DNA of 64,000 bases from Paracyclopina nana (GCA_019096065.1 JAGUCH010000008.1:4531001-4595000); one strand, 5' to 3'; counted from the first letter of the stretch, positions 26,401 through 38,687 are shown. Notes: a model not told the origin generated them from the letters alone. Numbers and translations: made by a program.

Positions 26401-28175
26401 CCTTCTTGGAATCTTCCATAGCACTGGAATTTTGACTTGCGTTTTTGTTGGCGTATGTAAAATTCTCCTTGTAGTCCTCGTGGCTATTCCTCCGGAGCTC
26501 TGCATTTTTTGAGCCCAGTCTGAGCAATTCAGCACCTCGGCTTCGCCCGTGCTTATTTGAGCCACCGACGCTCTTGTTCGAATTTAAGCTCTCTTCAGAT
26601 GTTTTCCTACGCATTTGCTGCTTGGGCGGCAAAATGGGATCCTTTTGAAGCTTGTGTGGTAAGTATGACTTTTTCAATAATAAGCACGACTCTGACTCAC
26701 TTTTTTCCTTGCTCTTGAGGCGGTCAAGAAACGAGGCAAATGGCTTTGATTCGGGAACATATGAAGAATCAAGCAGGGCTCCCTTAAAATGACACAGTTT
26801 AGTTGGGATTGCCGCTGGCTTTTTCTTTGGAAGCTCGCCATTCTCTTTGATGATGCCTGAGAGGTCTTCGCCATGCACTTCACCCAAGTCCCCGAGGAAA
26901 ATCGAACACAGTTTTGACATTTCAGCCCCGAGTAACTTAAGGTGAAAAGTTGGGACAGACTCTCCAATATGGCTTAAGATGCCAGTTCGGTTACAGTCTC
27001 CCTTGACTACTAAAATGTAGTCTTGGGTCAGCATGTGATGAGCCAGTTTTTGCAACGACGACAAGCTCTCTTTTGATGTCCAAAGTATTGCGCTATTTTC
27101 ACATGCAATTGTTCTGACGCACGGTGAGCTTTTCACTAATCCCACAACATTATACGCTGAGTCGCTTAAATTATCACTCGATTTCAACTCTAAGCTGTCA
27201 CCGCCACAAATTAGGCTAACTTTAGGAGCACTTTTCGCCTGCTTTTCAACATTCTCCGACTGACATGCAAGAATGGAAGCAGTTGGGTGCACATTTTCAC
27301 TCTTGTCGTCACAATTTTTAAAGCGAAAAGACTCGAACGAAATCACATTTCCATGCACTTGATACAGGCACTTCTTGAACGCATTCTTCACATTGACATA
27401 TTCATGGTTGATCACCACAGCGTCACCACGATACGTATCAGTATCGACGACATTGATGTTAATCAATGCATCCCCCTTAAACACATTTAGCATGGTTCTG
27501 TTCGAATTGAACACCTTGTCGAAAATGTCCTTGTGAGTTTGGACTTTCTTGCTCTTTTGCCGTCCCATGAAAAGAGCCAATTCTTCGTTGGTGCTAGGCA
27601 ATTTGGTGAACACATAGACAGCATTAGTAGCGGTGCTTTTGCCATGACGCTTCACAGGGGAGTGAATGAATGGGCGGTCCCAGTTGTACAAGACAGCAAT
27701 TTCCTCTAGAGCTTTCTGTAAGGAGGAGTACTGATGCTTTTGACCAGACAAAATGTGCTGTTTCAAAGCGGCTGAGTTGAAACAGTTTGTTTTTGACGTC
27801 TGCAATAGTGCCTCGAATCGATCAGACAATGAGCTGTCCAACGCATCAAAAGAGCTCTCGCAAAACTCGTAGAACTTCCCCTCGTGCTGGTCGGGTACCA
27901 TAAAATAACTGCAACAATCACAATACTGATATAAGTTGCATATAAACCAACTAAGAAAATGAAGCTCACCCGGTAGAACTGTAAAATCTGAAGCTAAAAT
28001 GGGCCAAATTTTGCAGATCTCCTGATGGCCCGTCAATATGGCTGGCTGCTGTCAATATTTTCAGGCATGTTTCCTTAAGTTTAGCGATTAAAAATTCCAC
28101 ATCCTCGTTCTTGAGCACTAATTCCAGGGGTAAGCACTGATCAATGTCGAACAAGAACACAATCTGAGACGACAT
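23448..28175 (-). CDS. TICRR: Treslin/TICRR, DNA replication initiation regulator
   Basis: Five exons on the minus strand: 28175-27970, 27908-25842, 25778-25597, 25473-25240 and 25171-23448. All joins keep phase, giving 1471 codons (1470 residues). The N-terminus (MSSQIVFLFDIDQ) begins a vWA-like fold as in treslin. The central exon contains the treslin core, and the C-terminal half is basic and disordered. Exon 4 is packed with Thr-Pro-Lys sites (KTPKR, KTPVK, KTPKK, GTPKK). The last exon opens with MTPGKRHQILVPETP and holds further TP/SP sites. In vertebrates treslin, phosphorylated by S-phase CDK, binds TopBP1 and loads Cdc45; the many CDK-type sites fit this. It ends 184 bp from the convergent PLEKHA gene and is divergent from the GCP6-like gene. 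Confidence 0.85.
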
Positions 28176-28460
28176 TTTGCCTGATTCTCATTCAAGTCTC
28201 TGGCACCGCATTTGTTGCTGACAAATTTTACGCGCAAAATTTGTAATAGCACTTCAGTGCAACTGGATAGTGAATGGACATTTTCTAGCCATTTAACTTC
28301 TTAAAATGCCAAAATGTGTTATATAATTACCTCAACTTCTGTTGAGTTTGATAACGCTGTACATTTGTTTTGAAATAATTTACGAAATCAAGATCGGAAA
28401 ATGAAATTATTCGCTAAGTGAAGTGGGCTAGTTAAAAAAAGTGAAGCTTGATATTGCAAA
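28176..28460. promoter_or_regulatory. Divergent intergenic promoter region (treslin / GCP6-like)
   Basis: Only 285 bp separate the treslin ATG (minus) from the GCP6-like ATG (plus), so both promoters must lie here. I see no clear TATA box. The sequence is AT-rich on the GCP6 side. The assignment rests on geometry alone. Confidence 0.6.
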
Positions 28461-30964
28461 ATGCTCGAAAACATTGATTTTGTTCTCAAGTCGGGCAATG
28501 ATGCCTACTCATGGGAGGCAAATGAGCTGCCAGAAAACAATGTTCGGTTTTTCAACGCCAGTGAGTGTTCGTCTCTTCCATTCCCTCCCGAGCTGACTGT
28601 TGAGCCGATTTTGCCTGACCGCGACAGGATCACAGCAAGGGTCGTCAAGAGTGAGACAGATCTCGTGATGGACTTTGCGTTTTTACTCTGTGGCTGGGAA
28701 TCTCGGTCTGTGGCCTTTGATAATGGCTTCAAACTTCGGCATAACCTATCCTTGCCCGGTGTGACGCATGATATCATCTCGCAGGTAGCCGAAAATTTGT
28801 CTAAGACTGCTGAGGAAATCCTCATGCTCGAGTCTGCATGCGGACTTGGCATAAAACGAGACGGTGCAATATGTGCTGCTTTATGTAGAGCAATAATGGA
28901 TATTGTAAGGCTGCACAGAACTCTGGTCCTTAAATTGGGTACCGTGAAAAGTCTGACTTTATTTGTCAAATTGACTAGGCGGTGCTGTGGTGGAATCGAA
29001 TTCATCACGAAACTCTTCAAAGGTGTAGACTCAAGTCAAGGAGATGTGCATCTCTTGCTGTCATTGCTTGCATTTTCTCCCTATGCTCATGGTGACTTTG
29101 AGAAGAAGCTGTTGGCATTTTTGCTCAAGTCATGTACTAAACCTTACGTTGAGTTCATTGGCAAGATCATGAGGGGAGTCATTGTAAAAGAGCAAGTTGA
29201 AAATTTCACCGGCACTGAACTGTCAGTCCATAGAGATATCCAAGCTGCCACAGGTGGGATTAGCGGTATCCTCTTAGACTTGCATTCTTCAGTGGTGCAA
29301 TGCATCAGAAATGGAAAAATTCTACATTCTCCAATAATGAAGGAGTCGATATTGGAAAACATTGAGAGAAACCGGGTATTAAATAAGATGGAGAAAAAGA
29401 TCTTCTCTGGGCACGAAAAGCCAGTTAGGCAAATCCAAAGAGTGATTGGAACCATGACCAAGCCTAAACCATTTGACCATAGGCCTCCGCCAGCTCTCGA
29501 AACTGGGGCTAGAAGAGAGCTGACTGAGGATCCGAATTGCCAAAAGATCAGCGCTAGCCTGGGAGTTGAGTTGGAGCACTTTTACAAGGAGCTCCAGAGT
29601 AGAATTAAATCTCAGTATGACTTGGAAAATTGGAAGCAAAGGCGCACTCAAATGGCCCTAAAAAGATTAGGCCACAATGTCCAATTATCTCCTCAGGTTT
29701 TGGAAAAGGAAGAGCCGAAACCGTCTTCATTGATCACTAAAGCAGAACCTGAAACTGGCCCAACTTTGGCTGAAGGAAAGGTCAATGTGGAGAAATCAGA
29801 TCGCGAAAGTGATGCAGAGCCAGTCAAAAAAAAGTTAACTTATGGTGCTCCACCAATCAAAGCCGTCAAGCCAGAAGTAATACTCAAGAACCCTAATGAA
29901 AAGCATCAATTAGAGAAGTCACGAGCATTAGACCTGAAGCTGCCAATTACCACCGAAGCATCGTCCACTGTGACAAAAAATCAGCAGAGGAAAAAAGACA
30001 AAAGCGAGCTGGACTCTTTGGTGGATAGTAGCATCATAGGTGCGCCAAAAGATCCTGAACGGGATTTTCTTCTAATGGTGCTTCCTCTCAAGTCGGAACT
30101 AGGAAAGTTAAATGCTCAGGGCTTGAGAGTTATTCTCGCGGGCATGCGTTTTTTCGAAAAAATTGACGTTGTCAAGAAGCTCCTGTTTTTCCAAAATAGA
30201 TCGTTCCTTGAGCGAATATGCCAAGTTGTCAATGAGCCGATTGGTGCTGGATGGAGAATCTCATCGGTCGTTGACTTGGTCTCCAATAACTACAACCTTG
30301 ACTCTCAAATTCTGAAAAACGTCACTTTCAAGCCCTATTTGAGCGGCGTTAGTACCAATTTGTCGTTGTCATATAACGTGGATTGGCCCCTTGATCTGAT
30401 AGTAACTCCAGACATAGTGAATCTAATTGAGAGTGCTTCTTCCTTTTTGCTGGAAATTGAGCTAGTCAAGTGGAAGCTCAATCAATTGTACAAGAGCCTG
30501 CTCACGGCACGACAAGATAATTACCCAGTGAAGCTGCATTTTATGCTGCATGAATACGTGTTATTTACATCTCGTTTGTCCTCCTATGCGTATTCTCAAG
30601 TTCATGACGAGTGTTGGCCTGTTTTCGACAAGCGACTGGAGAGTGCTGTTTTTCTGGGCAAGACCATCGAGGGTTGCCAAAAAGTGACTTTGCAGCTATT
30701 CAGAAACATTACCAGCAGGTACGCTCGCCTTCCGCTTTAAATTCAGCAGAAACAATTTCAAAACTTCATAATTCCAGGCTATTTTTGGAAAAGCGAGCTG
30801 CTAAGATTCACGAAATATTCATTGCTATCGTGAAGAACAGCTCCGACTTTGTGGCAATCGTGCGCAGCATGAAAAATGATGTGGATCAAGTTGCCATTTC
30901 CAAGGCTTTCAGAAAGTTTCACGACTTTCAATCCCTCAAAAAGCATCACATAAAAAGTAACTAA
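28461..30964 (+). CDS. TUBGCP6: Gamma-tubulin complex component, GCP6-like
   Basis: A long exon (28461-30718, ending in phase 2) joins 30778-30964, giving 815 codons. The C-terminal third contains the GCP/Spc97-Spc98 signature, including VDWPLDLIVTP followed by helices of the grip2 fold (LLEIELVKWKLNQL, LHFMLHEYVLF). The middle has a charged helical stretch like that between the grip regions of GCP6. The N-terminal half matches GCP family layout. Gamma-tubulin ring complexes nucleate microtubules at centrosomes. GCP6 is preferred over GCP5, but the distinction is tentative, and at 814 residues it is short for a GCP6. An alternative C-terminus exists: a weak donor at 30957 and a strong acceptor at 31011-31013 would replace the tail and stop at 31069, also in frame. 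Confidence 0.78.
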
Positions 30965-31137
30965 ATCAATTCACGCTATTACATGCTCAACATCATCAAG
31001 TTATCTTTTTCAGCCCTGCGATTGATTAATTCAACTGGAAGCCAATGGTTTGATGATTTAATATCATGATGTGCACAAATACGATAGAATGATTCTTGGG
31101 TTTTATTCGAGTAAATAAGAGGTCAACACAACAATTT

Positions 31138-34100
31138 TTAGTCGTCAAATCTTTTGGGAGGTCTTTTAGCTGACTGTGGTCGTTTTGACCTTCCTACAGA
31201 TGAGTTGCTTGACGGTGTCACGGGGATTTTTTGCACTTTAGCGTCAGCTTCTTCAATGGGCATAGGAGAAGGCGCCCTCGTTGTATTCCTTGATGTGGCA
31301 ACGCTCGAAGCTTCTAAATCGAAAATTTCTTCGGTACTCATCCATCCGTCCATTGAAGACTCCACATCAACGTTCGATTCGTCGAGTTTACTATTGGCTT
31401 GGACGTTGTATTTTCGTTCAAGCTCTTCATCGTCCAAGAGGAGGGAAACAACCTCTTTGGGCCGCAACTCTCCAGGCTTAGAAAAGCCCTTGAAAGAACC
31501 TCCCTGAATGACCATTCTTTGAATCTCTGATTTTTCTCGTGCCCTCTGTAGAATTCGTTCTTCAATGGTGCCCTTGCATATGAGTCTGTAAACCGTAACT
31601 TGCTTGGTTTGACCTAGGCGATGAGCTCTGTCCATAGCTTGTTGATCAACCGTTGGATTCCAATCTGAATCGTAGAATATCACAGTGTCTGCTGCAGTTA
31701 AATTGATGCCTAATCCTCCAGCCCGAGTGGACAGCAAGAAGACAAATATGTCGGTTCTCTGTTGGAAATCATTAACCATGTCTCTTCTCTCGTGTATTTT
31801 TGAGCTTCCATCAAGTCGGATGTAAGTATGCTTCCTATGATGCATGTACTCCTCAAGCAAGTCAATCATTTTGGTCATTTGCGAGTAGATCAACACTCGG
31901 TGATTTTCTGCCTTCAACTTGTCAAGCAATGTGTCCAACACAAACAGCTTTCCAGCATCTGAGACTAGAGTTTCCTTGTCAGGCATTATGATTTTTGAAA
32001 CTGAGGTCAGCGGTTGGCAATGATCTTGAGCAGTTCCAAGCCAAGACAAGTGATCTTTGGATCTCCAACACCATTCTGAGTCATAGGCATAGGCTTCTCT
32101 TGTCGTGAACATGACCTTTGGACAAGTTGCTCCCACGAGAAAAGAGGGGAAAGAAGAAAGCACATTTTTCCTCGTGATAACAGGTCTCTCCTTGAATGGA
32201 ATCTCCTTTGCAAGAGCCGACTCATTATTTTTGGATCGAATGATGCGATGGCTGAGAGTTTCTTTCATGCATTTGATGTGGACATCATTGAACCCATAAA
32301 AGTGGTCTTCATTTGTGGTGAACGTCAACCCAGACGGAATTTCTTTTTCTGTTACTATTCTAGGAAAGGGAACTTGATGCCAATTTTCATAGAATCTATC
32401 AATGATTTTCAAACACTGGCTCCTGAACCAATGCAGAATTCGAAAGTCAAATAAGCTGAAGCATCTGTCAAACTCCTCCGAGGATATGTCAGCAACACGA
32501 AGAAAAGCATAAGGGTCTTCAGGTACTTCTAGGTATTCACTTCTTCTATTTTTGATGTAGGCAGGGTGATGAATAGATAGTTTGCTCAAGACGCCGGAAT
32601 TTACTCTAGCAAAGTAGTTTTGATAGAGCAACTTTGGCATCGTGAAAGGAATGGATTTGAGTATGATAGGCGATCGAGTGTCGCGTCTCTCGAAAAGTTC
32701 GGGATGGTTACAAACCTAGAATAATAAATTAAAATGAGCCACCCACAAAACTTATTTCTCGCAAATGAAAAAGTTTTAAAAAAATTATAATACAATGTAC
32801 CAAAAGACAAAGCAAAAATGCATTGGTTTAACAGCGTTTTTGGAACCCTTCATCTTTTGAGCTTTTATCTTGTCCAGAAGCGAAACCCAGAGAGAAAGGA
32901 CATTACTTCTCAATGGGCATTAGATTGGACATGCAGATATATGAGCTATAATAATAGGAGCATTACCTTCCGAAATTGCATCACCAGGTTCATGAGACTT
33001 GAGGTTATTGCAGTGCTTTGAGAGGACTGAGACCCTCCAAACCCTTGCAAAAGATCTTCGATGCGAATTTTCTGTTTGAGCCCAGAATAAAGGTGCTTTT
33101 GTCGTATGGTCAATGGACAGTAGAGTAATACTTCTAGTTTCTCGGTCAGCTCATTTTCAACATCCTTTTTGATTCTTCGGAGCATGAATGGCTTGAGTAT
33201 CATGTGGAGACGAGTTATTTGCTCTACAAAAAAAGAGAAAAGGATGAAATATAGATTTGCTTGCAATGATTTGAGGCAGTCTTACTCTCATCCACTTGAG
33301 ACTTGCTTTCCGCGCTCGACTCAATATCCTTGGAGAACCAGTCGTTGAATTCCTCATGGGAGTCAAAGAGAGTTGGCATGACAAAATGCAGCAGGGACCA
33401 AAGTTCTGCCATCGTGTTTTGAATAGGAGTTCCAGACAAAAGAAGTCGGTTTCGACACTTAAACTCAAGCAACATTTTCCACCTCTGGCTAGATGATGAC
33501 TTGATGGCCTGAGCTTCATCCAAGACTAGGTACTGCCATTTAATGCGGTTGAAAAATTTGAAGTCGGTTATGACGAGCTGAAAAGGATAAGGGGCATAAG
33601 CACAGGCATACTTTCAAAAGTAGCATTAAAACGTACTTGGTAACTAGTGATGACTACATGGAAAGACGACGACCTCTGATGCAGGTTTGACTGGTCCCAA
33701 AATTGCCTAAGTATCTTTCTTTCTTGAGGTGAGCCCCAATAAGGAACGACTTTAAATGCGGGTATGAACTTGGCTATTTCCTGCTGCCAATTGTGTAGGG
33801 TTGAGGCCGGCGTGATGATCAAGAAGGGCCCCCATATTTTATAGTCCTCAGCAATATGGGCTAGCATTGCCAAAGACTGCACAGTTTTTCCAAGACCCAT
33901 CTCATCAGCCAAAATTCCGTTGATACCTTGATCGTAAAGATTGAGCAGCCAGTTCATGCCTTTCAGCTGGTACTTTTTGAGGGTCCCATTGAATATGGAG
34001 GGCTGAGTTCTGTCCTCCTTGTTGAGCTCCCTACTTAGCTCATCTTGTTTTGACTGAATACCATCATCGTACACTTTTTTCTCCTTATCATGAGCAGCCA

Positions 34101-35127
34101 TGGCCTTTTCTGCGTTCTCCTTGACCATCGCTTTGACAGCTTCGCTGTCATACTCATCAATCAAAGTTGTGATTGGCAATGGGACTTTTTCATCAAGTTG
34201 GCCAAGAATTTCAGCCTCGCCTTTTGAAGCCGAACCGACCTTGTTGGCCATAAAATGAGCATATAGCTCCGTCTGGGTAATCAAGAAATTGAGCTTTCGC
34301 TGCGCTCGTTTGGCTTCAAGCAATTGCAAGTCCATTTTCTGCTGCTCTTCTGCCTCCTTCTCAAGTAACCGCTTATGCTGCCTTTCCACGCGGTCAAACT
34401 TCTTCCAGTGATTTTGCATTTCACGCGTGAGTTTTTTGGCTCTTGTCAAAGTCTCCTTGGTGAACCTCTGCGACAGCATGGCCTTTTGCCTCACGGCCCT
34501 CATGCATTGGCCCGCGACTCGTTTGCGGTTTGCCACTCGCTCCCGCATGTTGAAGTTTCGAGCTTTTTGGCCTTTGCTGATTTCTTTCTTCATGATGGCA
34601 GCCCACAGCTTGCGTCTCCTTGAGTTAAATTGTTCAATAGTGGTCGGTCTTTTCTTTTTTTCTCCATCATCTTCGGCTTTGGGCCGTTTGTGATGATGGT
34701 GCTTTTTTGTTCGTTTGTGATCATGGCTTGAGTTGCCGTTAGTCAGAAGGAGCGAGTGATGGTTGTTTATCTCATTTTTGGCGTCTTTGGGAATGTCTTC
34801 AGTGGGATCAAAGTCTGGGTTCAGCCTGATTTTTCTCCGCGTCCGTTTCCGCTTCAAATGGCCTCTAAAGAGATCCATGAACTTGTCCTCTTCCACCGCT
34901 GGGAGCTCTTCCTCGCCTGGCCACGCGGAAATGTATCTTCGTTTTCTGAGCCCATCTGGAAGTCGATCAAAAACCTCTACGCTTCGTCGACTGACCGGCA
35001 TCCACCGTGCTTCTTCTTCCGCAGCCTCCAGAGTGTCCGAATCCGCGTCGGACATGTTGTCCTCCGAGCTGAGGACGTGGCCATTGGCCATTTCCTCGAG
35101 TTGGTGCAGAATTGCATCGACTTCCAT
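31138..35127 (-). CDS. INO80: INO80 chromatin-remodelling ATPase
   Basis: Four exons on the minus strand: 35127-33637, 33577-33286, 33223-32967 and 32715-31138, giving 1206 codons (1205 residues). The N-terminal part is acidic and basic in blocks. It is followed by the HSA/DBINO region (about residues 160-290) that recruits actin and actin-related proteins. The Snf2 ATPase then has motif [14 protein letters not shown] (about residue 409), the DEAQ Walker B box and SGTPIQNT. After the INO80-specific insertion come the second RecA lobe with [11 protein letters not shown] and motif [16 protein letters not shown]80 slides and edits nucleosomes during transcription, replication and repair. It is shorter than human INO80 (1556 residues), mainly at the termini. 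It is tail-to-tail with the GCP6-like gene. Confidence 0.95.
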
Positions 35128-35479
35128 GGTTTTCTGATGAGAGCTTGGCTATGGCTGCTGTTGTAGTTGTCCCTCGCTGCAGCCGCCGCCATCGTATATA
35201 CAACGATCAACTTCTTTTCTTTCCTTCTCCTCCACGCGGCCATCATTTGTTTTGACCCGGCACGGGAGTCACGTGGGTGAAATATCGACATCATGATATT
35301 TACGAAATGTGTAGCCCGCGTTATTCTTTATAATTTTCGCCGAGTCAATTTCGCGGAATAAAGATATCGAATTATTGATAGACTTGCTACTTGGCTGGTA
35401 TTTGATTATTCCTTTTAGCTATATTTTAACTGCTCTCCATACAATTAATCGGCAGTAGCATCGTTTGGACTGACAAGAG
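35128..35479. promoter_or_regulatory. INO80 upstream region
   Basis: 352 bp between the INO80 start and the stop of the next minus-strand gene. It contains an E-box (CACGTG, about 35271-35276) and, just beyond it, a near-palindrome around 35281-35304 (AAATATC and GATATTT arms). It should hold the INO80 promoter and the SR-protein 3' UTR. Functional assignment is inference. Confidence 0.4.
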
Positions 35480-36755
35480 CTAATCAGTGTCTCCTTTAGT
35501 TTCAGTAGGCACGCTTTCGGTGTTGTCACTACTTTTAGTTCCTTCTTCCTCTGCTAGCAGATTGTTAGAGCCTGATTGTTCAGTCGTTTCTTGGCTTTGG
35601 TCTTCACTTTTCTCCTCATTTTGCTCTTGGGCAGGAGATGTACTTCTACTTTTGGACTTTTCAGATTGACGGCTGCTAGAGCGAGATCTTGACCTTGATT
35701 TCGACCTCGATTTCGATCTCGATTTCGACCTCGATTTTGATCTCGACTTTGACCTGGATTTTGAACGAGAACTCCTAGATCGAGATCTGGAGTTAGACCT
35801 TGAGCGGGTTCTAGACCTGGTTTTGGACCGCCCATCTCTATCCTTGATCAGCTTGATGCGACGCCCGTGAAGATCATAGTCATCGAACTTTTCAAGAGCA
35901 CGCTCCATATCTCTCTTGCAAGTGAATTCAACAACTCTGTAAAGGAACGCATGAATTTTTTCATAAGTCATCTCTTCAACATCTTACCCCTCATTCCGCT
36001 TGTCGTTGTGCGCATTGGCATATGTAACTTCTCCAGCCCGACGCATCAAATCCTTGAGATCTTGCCATGACACTCTAGTGGATAGATTTTCCACTATAAG
36101 GCGGTAATCGGTTCTAGTCGGTGGTCCATACTTGTCAACCCAAGGACGTCTCTGGTCGCGCCCACCTCCAAACCTTTCGCGCCTTGGTCCTCTTGCGTGT
36201 TCAACAACGACTCTGAAAGGGCAGCAAATTATTAGGCGACATTATATAGTAAAGGTTGCATGACAGGAATTTTACTTACCTAGAGCCAAGCAATTCACGA
36301 CCATTTAAATCGTAAACGGCATCATCTGCATCTCTATAATCATCAAATTCCTGAAATGAGGCTCAAAATTAACTGAACCCCAAACTTATTGGTCAAACAT
36401 TCAGCAAATGCTTACTATGAATGCAAAGCCGGTTTTTAGGAGAACGTCAAATCTCCGAGTGTATCTGTGGAAAAAACGCTCGATATCTTTGAGGCGGATG
36501 TTAGACGGTAAGTTCCCGATGTAGACACGACAAGTGGAACGAGATCGAGGCATGTTAGTGCTGAAATCACATTTGCTGAATGCTTAAAATTAGCTACTGC
36601 TGTGGCGGGCTACTTACGCAAAAACCGTATTTGCCGTTCTTGATGAAAATGTTGCGCACGCGGCCGTACTTTTCAAAGAACCTCTCTAAATCTCGCTCTC
36701 GTACATCGCTGGGAAGGTTCCCTAAAAACACTCTGCAGCCCTCCCGTGATGGCAT
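35480..36755 (-). CDS. B52: SR splicing factor of the SRSF4/5/6 (B52) group
   Basis: Canonical model on the minus strand: 36755-36618, 36350-36280, 36212-35988 and 35936-35480, giving 297 codons (296 residues). RRM1 has RNP2 VFLGNL and RNP1 NGKYGFCEF, with [11 protein letters not shown] very close to Drosophila B52. The second, pseudo-RRM has the diagnostic SWQDLKD heptapeptide and the GEVTYANAH segment. The tail is an RS domain with many RSKS repeats, followed by an acidic Glu/Ser/Thr end. These proteins bind exonic enhancers and regulate splice-site choice in the nucleus. A second exon coding an alternative first half of RRM1 lies in the first intron (separate entry). The first ATG of the exon is at 36791 in frame; I prefer 36755 because homology starts there. 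Confidence 0.93.
35683..35780 (-). repeat. Internal tandem repeat coding for the RS domain
   Basis: On the plus strand, alternating GATCTCGATTTCGACCTC-like units of 12 bp, imperfectly repeated. Translated on the minus strand they give repeated Arg-Ser-Lys-Ser. The array is in frame, so unit gains or losses keep the protein open and could vary RS length between alleles. Confidence 0.8.
36416..36560 (-). CDS. Alternative duplicated exon encoding the first half of RRM1 (SR protein gene)
   Basis: The exon has an acceptor at 36561-36562 and a donor at 36415-36414. Its own ATG at 36553 opens 46 codons, exactly the length of the canonical first exon, and ends in the same phase 0. Both can therefore splice to 36350. 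The protein reads like a diverged copy: [21 protein letters not shown] with RNP2 VYIGNL and RNP1 KTGFAFIEF. If spliced after the canonical first exon it would put a TAA two codons into the exon, followed immediately by its own ATG (sequence CACTAACATG). It could thus act as an alternative first exon or as a poison exon. Whether it is used is not shown by the sequence. Confidence 0.75.
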
Positions 36756-37469
36756 CACAGGAAAAAATATCGCAAGATGATAAGAAGGCAAAAAATTGAG
36801 TGGCTATAAATAATGAAAACAGCAAACATTGTCACACCAACAATTGAGTCAATCTGAACGTATTACGTTTAAATCCTCACTTTTTGGCGTGTTATGGTTT
36901 GTAACTTTATCAAGCTCTGTTTGTTTTCCTTCTTTGTCAGTGAATATACCGAATTAGAATAAATATTAAAGGCAAAGTTGTAACTGATGATTATTTAATG
37001 AATTTAAATATGCCTTACTTATTGCTGCCCAGCTCATTGAAACAATCTAATGTGTTCAACGTTGAAAAAAATATGGGACTGTATTTCTCGTCAAATGAGT
37101 TGAGGAGAATTGCTCTCAACTTGACTTTGGTACTTTCGTAAGAATAAAAATTTTGCAAACTGCGAAAAAAGTCAAGGATAAACAACTAAGATATTGTAAT
37201 TTAGATTTCGGTTGGGAAGCTCATGGCAGCAATATTTCACTCACCTTTCCGCCTTCCATTGGCAGTTTGGCGGAGCCATGCCGGTCTCAAAACAAATGGC
37301 AAACAAACTCAACTACATTCCGCGGAAAGCTTGAACTTCTTCGGCAAGATAAACTAAATTTGGCTCTCCAAGTACGGCTAAAGCTCACTTAATTTCTTCT
37401 CGGTAGAAGAAAAACCTCTACAGTGTCTAGTTAAAGTCCGCCGCAAATTCTTTGATTGAGGATTCAGTC
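36756..37469. promoter_or_regulatory. Divergent promoter region of the SR-protein gene and TFIIS
   Basis: 714 bp between two divergent ATGs, AT-rich on the left and with no convincing open frame. It must contain both promoters and 5' UTRs. No TATA box stands out. Confidence 0.45.
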
Positions 37470-38535
37470 ATGTCCAAGGCAGAAGAAGAAGTTATGTCAA
37501 TTCGACGCAAGCTCGAGAAAACCTCCAAGAGTGGCGATCCTACTCAAGTGCTCGACCTACTCAAGCGCCTCGCGAACATCGACATGAATCTGTCCATCTT
37601 GCAAAACACCAGAATTGGCATGACGGTGAACACCATCAGGTAAGAAAAACTCTTCCAGATGATTTTCATGATCAAAGAGCATTTTTTGCCCAGGCGATCA
37701 TCTTCTGAAGATGAAATCATTTCACAAGCAAAAAGCCTCATTAAAATCTGGAAAAAGTTTGTAAATGAGAATGAGAAGAAAGACAAAAAAGATGGTGGAG
37801 GTGACGATGGAGCCTCCAGAGATAACGGCCAACCACCGGCAAACAAGTCGTCTGGTTCCGAGGAAAAGAAAATTGGAGGAAAATCAATTCCTGCCAAAGC
37901 ATCGGCGACTTCTGACGATGTCAGGCTGAGCTGCCGGAGGCTTCTGGCCACTACTCTGAGGGGTATGCGTTTTTAACTCTCTTTTGCATGAAACGGAATT
38001 AATTTCCCCATTCCTTTCAAGGAGATGGAGAGCTACCAGAAGGTACAGTGAATACTCCAGAAGAGTTGGCAGAGCTGATCGAAGATACCATCTTCAAAAA
38101 TATGAAAGGCACCACTCCTAAGTACAAGAATCAAGTGAGGTCTCGAGTGTTTAATCTAAAGGACAAGAAGAATCCTTCCCTGAGGGAGAATGTTCTGTGT
38201 GGAGTCATTCCACCCGAAAAATTGGCAGTCATGACATCCGAGGAAATGGCCTCTGATGAGGTGAAAAAGCAAAGGGAGGCTTTTGTTAAGGAGGGCATCG
38301 ACGCTGCCCAATTGACCACTGTTCAAGGCACTCACACTGACTTGCTGAAGTGCGGAAAATGCAACAAAAGAAACTGCACTTACAATCAAATCCAGACACG
38401 TTCTGCTGATGAACCCATGACCACCTTTGTTATGTGTAATGAGTGTGGAAATAGGTATAATGAAGACATGAAAGGAATTAGTGGTCTCTCTCTTTCTCAA
38501 TGTCATTTTCTATTTTCAGGTGGAAGTTTTGTTAA
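37470..38535 (+). CDS. TfIIS: Transcription elongation factor TFIIS (TCEA)
   Basis: Four exons: 37470-37639, 37694-37962, 38022-38454 and 38520-38535, giving 296 codons (295 residues). The N-terminal LW/domain I covers about residues 1-80. Domain II, which binds RNA polymerase II, is in exon 3. The C-terminal zinc ribbon begins at CGKCNKRNC, carries the catalytic acidic hairpin [12 protein letters not shown], and ends CNECGNRWKFC. The last exon is only 16 bp and completes the WKFC terminus, which confirms the splice. TFIIS rescues backtracked polymerase II by stimulating transcript cleavage. The length matches the family (about 300). Confidence 0.96.
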
Positions 38536-38606
38536 CCGTGGAAAAACAGACTGGAATTGCTCTACAATTACGTACTGTGGAATTTCTTGAAAATCGTGGA
38601 TATTAC

Positions 38607-38612
38607 AATAAA
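38607..38612 (+). terminator. Poly(A) signal of TFIIS
   Basis: AATAAA lies 72 bp after the TFIIS stop and 76 bp before the CDC23 start codon, so TFIIS 3'-end formation occurs almost inside the CDC23 promoter. Confidence 0.65.
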
Positions 38613-38687
38613 GAAGCCACATGATTTACTTTGATTTCAATGAGTTCTGTAAAAACAATTTCCCCTTTTCTTTGTTTTTTAGATACT

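Noticed and set aside
37153-37392. Possible exon upstream of TFIIS
   Set aside because: Not homologous to TFIIS; the TFIIS N-terminus starts well at 37470 and the frame has no useful donor.
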